Both the position numbers and the translations under genes were made by a program. Below the pieces are notes generated by a model that saw nothing but the letters and a program-made list of their open reading frames with translations, was not told the origin of the DNA and searched no databases. Shown here piece by piece: positions 61,691 through 64,000 of a stretch of DNA of 64,000 bases. Position 1 is the first letter of the stretch. The number at the start of each line of letters is the position of its first letter. The DNA is from Anseranas semipalmata (Eukaryota; Chordata; Aves; Anseriformes; Anseranatidae): contig VXAA01003374.1 in NCBI GenBank assembly GCA_013399115.1, positions 1-64,000 of the forward strand, in the 5' to 3' direction.

Positions 61691-64000
61691 AAAAGCTGAG
61701 CAAATGGATTTTATGTGGTGTGTGTCTGCAGAAAGAAAGAATGAGAGAGCACAGAATCACTTAAATGATAAATCAAATCTTTTTAAAAAAAATAAAAAAG
61801 TATTTTGCTTTGTGCAATAACCTTTTATCTACAGCCCTGCTGTCACAAATACACTGTTTAACGCTTTGTGCCCTGTCATCAGCTGCGAACAGAAAAAGCA
61901 GCACTGTGCCACGCGCATTATCTTAAAACTCTTTTGCAGCCAATAGGTCTTGCATTTTAAATGGGAACAAGACTATCTCCAGGTTTGTCAGCCTGATGCC
62001 TAGCCTAATACTGTTAGTCGTACTTGGGTCTGCAAAGCAAATACAGGGAGAACTGACTGAGGAAAAAAAAAAAAGGAAGAAGGCTGAAAAAAGGAAAGAA
62101 AAGGAAAGAATGCTGAACCTATAATGTAAATCTCATGTTTAATTAGGAGTGCTGAAGAATTGTGGCCAGGAAAAACATGTTTCTATGTAAGTGGTCTTGA
62201 ATAACACTGAAGATGAATATAATAAGGCTGACAAATACACCTTGGAGGGTGACTGCAAGAATAAAATCGATTTATTTAATAATTTAGAAATAGCTTCCAG
62301 CTATATCTCCCATTAAAATCTGAAGGCCATTGTATTCTGTATTTCTTTGGTCTTTTTTCTCCCTTTTAGTTATGCTCCACCAGATTTAATAAATAAGTAA
62401 TGCATGGGGGGGAAACACTTATCCTGGAGTGCTTTGCCACAACCCTGTAGGGCTCTGTGATTCTTTCTAACTCTAAAAAGATCAAGTCAGGGACAATCAT
62501 CTCCGGGAAGAAGAATGATGTTTCAGGGTTAATGCTCTAAATATAAACAAGGAAGTCCAAAAATTAAAATTGTATTAATGAACGTCAAAGATCCAAGCAA
62601 GTAAACAACACTAAATACACATGGTACTTCCCAAAATACAAATGTAAATTCACCTGAACATGTAAACAGAAGTCAGCAGCTATATGCTCTTTTCTAGGAA
62701 GAGTTAAGGAAGATAAGAAATAATAAGAGTAATAATTAATCCAGAGAGAGCACATTTTATTCTATCACCTGTTTTGAAGTTTTATCCTAATAAATGTGCC
62801 TGTAGCACCAACTTCCTGAGATTTTTCTCCTGATAGCCTGTTCTGACCACAATTGTTACAGAATCTTCTTTTAACACTATGCATTTCAGAAAGGAAATAT
62901 ATCAGACAGTCTTGCTTGTTAATCAATTAAACATTAAGCACTCACCACCTTACTCCTGAAAAAGCAAATGGAGTGCAGGCACCATTCTTCTGCAACTATT
63001 TTATGCAAAATTCATGGTGTGAATTCTATGAACAATTCATAAAGTCAAATATGGGTTTGTTATAGGTGCGTATCAGTAATGTAGGCCAACTTCATTTACA
63101 CTGGAAAAGTAAACATAAGCCCAAGAAATGCCTTTCTGCCCACACATGTTTGATGATAAAACCAACTGAGTGGTCAGGGGAACCTCCCTCAGTGCTCTGA
63201 CAGTTTGTGGCTTTCACCCGCAAGACGAACCAAATAATTGAACTCTGCTATAGCAATAGCTTTAACGATATTAATTAATTCTTTTCAGCCAAAGACTTCC
63301 ATTTTCCTCTAATATTGTTCTTTCTAGCCATTCTAACACTAAATAAAACAGAGAAAAGAAACAGAAAAGAGCACACAGTAAAAGCCATTATAAAACAACC
63401 CACTGAATGGATGTCTTTCAACTGATGCCAGTGGACTTCAGATAAATAAATGGGAAATTACATTAACGTGCTCTTACTTTTCCCAAAATAACAACAAAAA
63501 ATAGCTTTTGAAAGAGCTTACACAATAAGCCCACGTGGACTTTCTTTAGTGGCTAAGACAAGGCAACATTTTCCATCTTAAACTGTTGTGTCACTAACCA
63601 CAAACACACAGCTGGTTCATGGCATCAGATCCAGTAGCTTTTATCCATGACATAACTGCACAATTTGACAGAATTGAGGCCTAATTGTGCACCATAAAAC
63701 GCCCACCTTCGTTCCTTGACACCTTTGCTTCTCATTTTCATACGTTGGATCCCAGGATTCTCCGGCCCTCTTCCCATCCGGCCTCAGTAGGAACTTAGCT
63801 TTGTCCCCATCAAGTTTGGGGTAGAGATGATCTCTCCGAACTGCTTACCAAGCATTCACCACCCTCCCTCAACATTTTTGCCTATTCAGGTACACTGTCT
63901 ACGTCATCTAGCAGGGCAAACAAAAAGCTGGAGCCCACTGCTCAGTGCAGCGGACCATGCCTGAGCTTCAACCTCCACTGGCATCCACAGGGATGTCTCC
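61691..64000. other. Non-coding stretch to the window end
   Basis: AT-leaning unique sequence with short A runs (61779-61798, near 62062). Near 62260-62340 the words AATAAAATCGATTTATTTAA and GCTTCCAGCTATATCTCCCA could belong to another conserved block. No exon, RNA gene or classified transposon was recognised. Confidence 0.4.

Noticed and set aside
1..64000. tRNA, rRNA, snRNA, CRISPR array, operon or phage features
   Set aside because: No A/B-box pairs with tRNA-like folding, no snRNA-like words, no spaced direct repeats and no prokaryotic gene organisation were seen. The repeats are avian.

Overview
This window looks like euchromatic DNA from a bird. The evidence is three copies of the CR1 LINE family, with the 3' end typical of avian CR1: tandem TCATAGAA-type units followed by the GGTTTGGGTTGGAAGGGACC block. 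Other repeats are sparse. There are MIR-like, L3-like and hAT-like relics of the kind shared by amniotes, a vertebrate-type CpG island, and runs of N typical of a draft vertebrate assembly. Nothing in it is prokaryotic or a complete virus. I cannot name the species or the chromosome.

The window is almost entirely non-coding. The one protein-coding element I can support is a first exon on the minus strand at 1861-1944. It encodes 28 residues with a clear signal peptide and ends at a GTAAGA splice donor. A compact promoter lies just upstream (about 1985-2073): an ATAAAA TATA-like box, a palindromic NF-kB-type site and an ATF/CRE-like site. The gene would continue to the left, out of the window, so positions 1-1860 are probably its first intron. 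I do not recognise the protein.

The second landmark is a strong CpG island at about 32281-33005, with roughly 95 CpGs counted by eye in 720 bases. It is presumably the promoter or first exon of a gene or long non-coding RNA that I cannot identify. It lies about 450 bases right of a 49-base N gap inside a T tract. The long open frames inside it come from its base composition.

Other regions: 2-8.6 kb, unique DNA with faint MIR-like pieces; 8.65-9.55 kb, minus-strand CR1; 11.87-12.12 kb, old MITE; 22.81-22.95 kb, plus-strand CR1 tail; 24.84-24.96 kb, isolated CpG cluster; 35.5-35.9 kb, ancient L3/CR1-like relic; 39-44 kb, MIR-like relics; 48.2 kb, ATGG microsatellite; 50.4-50.76 kb, possible solo LTR; 53.2 kb, AT-rich repeat; 55.8-56.7 kb, minus-strand CR1 with a 5-N gap that replaces about 145 bases. 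Several AT-rich stretches (12.4, 21.3, 47.1, 49.2, 54.8, 60, 61.5 kb) look like candidate conserved enhancers, but only an alignment could show that.

I found no convincing new biological system. The most useful leads are the inducible-looking promoter with its signal-peptide exon, the CpG-island promoter of unknown gene, the 24-base palindrome near 47.2 kb, and the collapsed CR1 gap.
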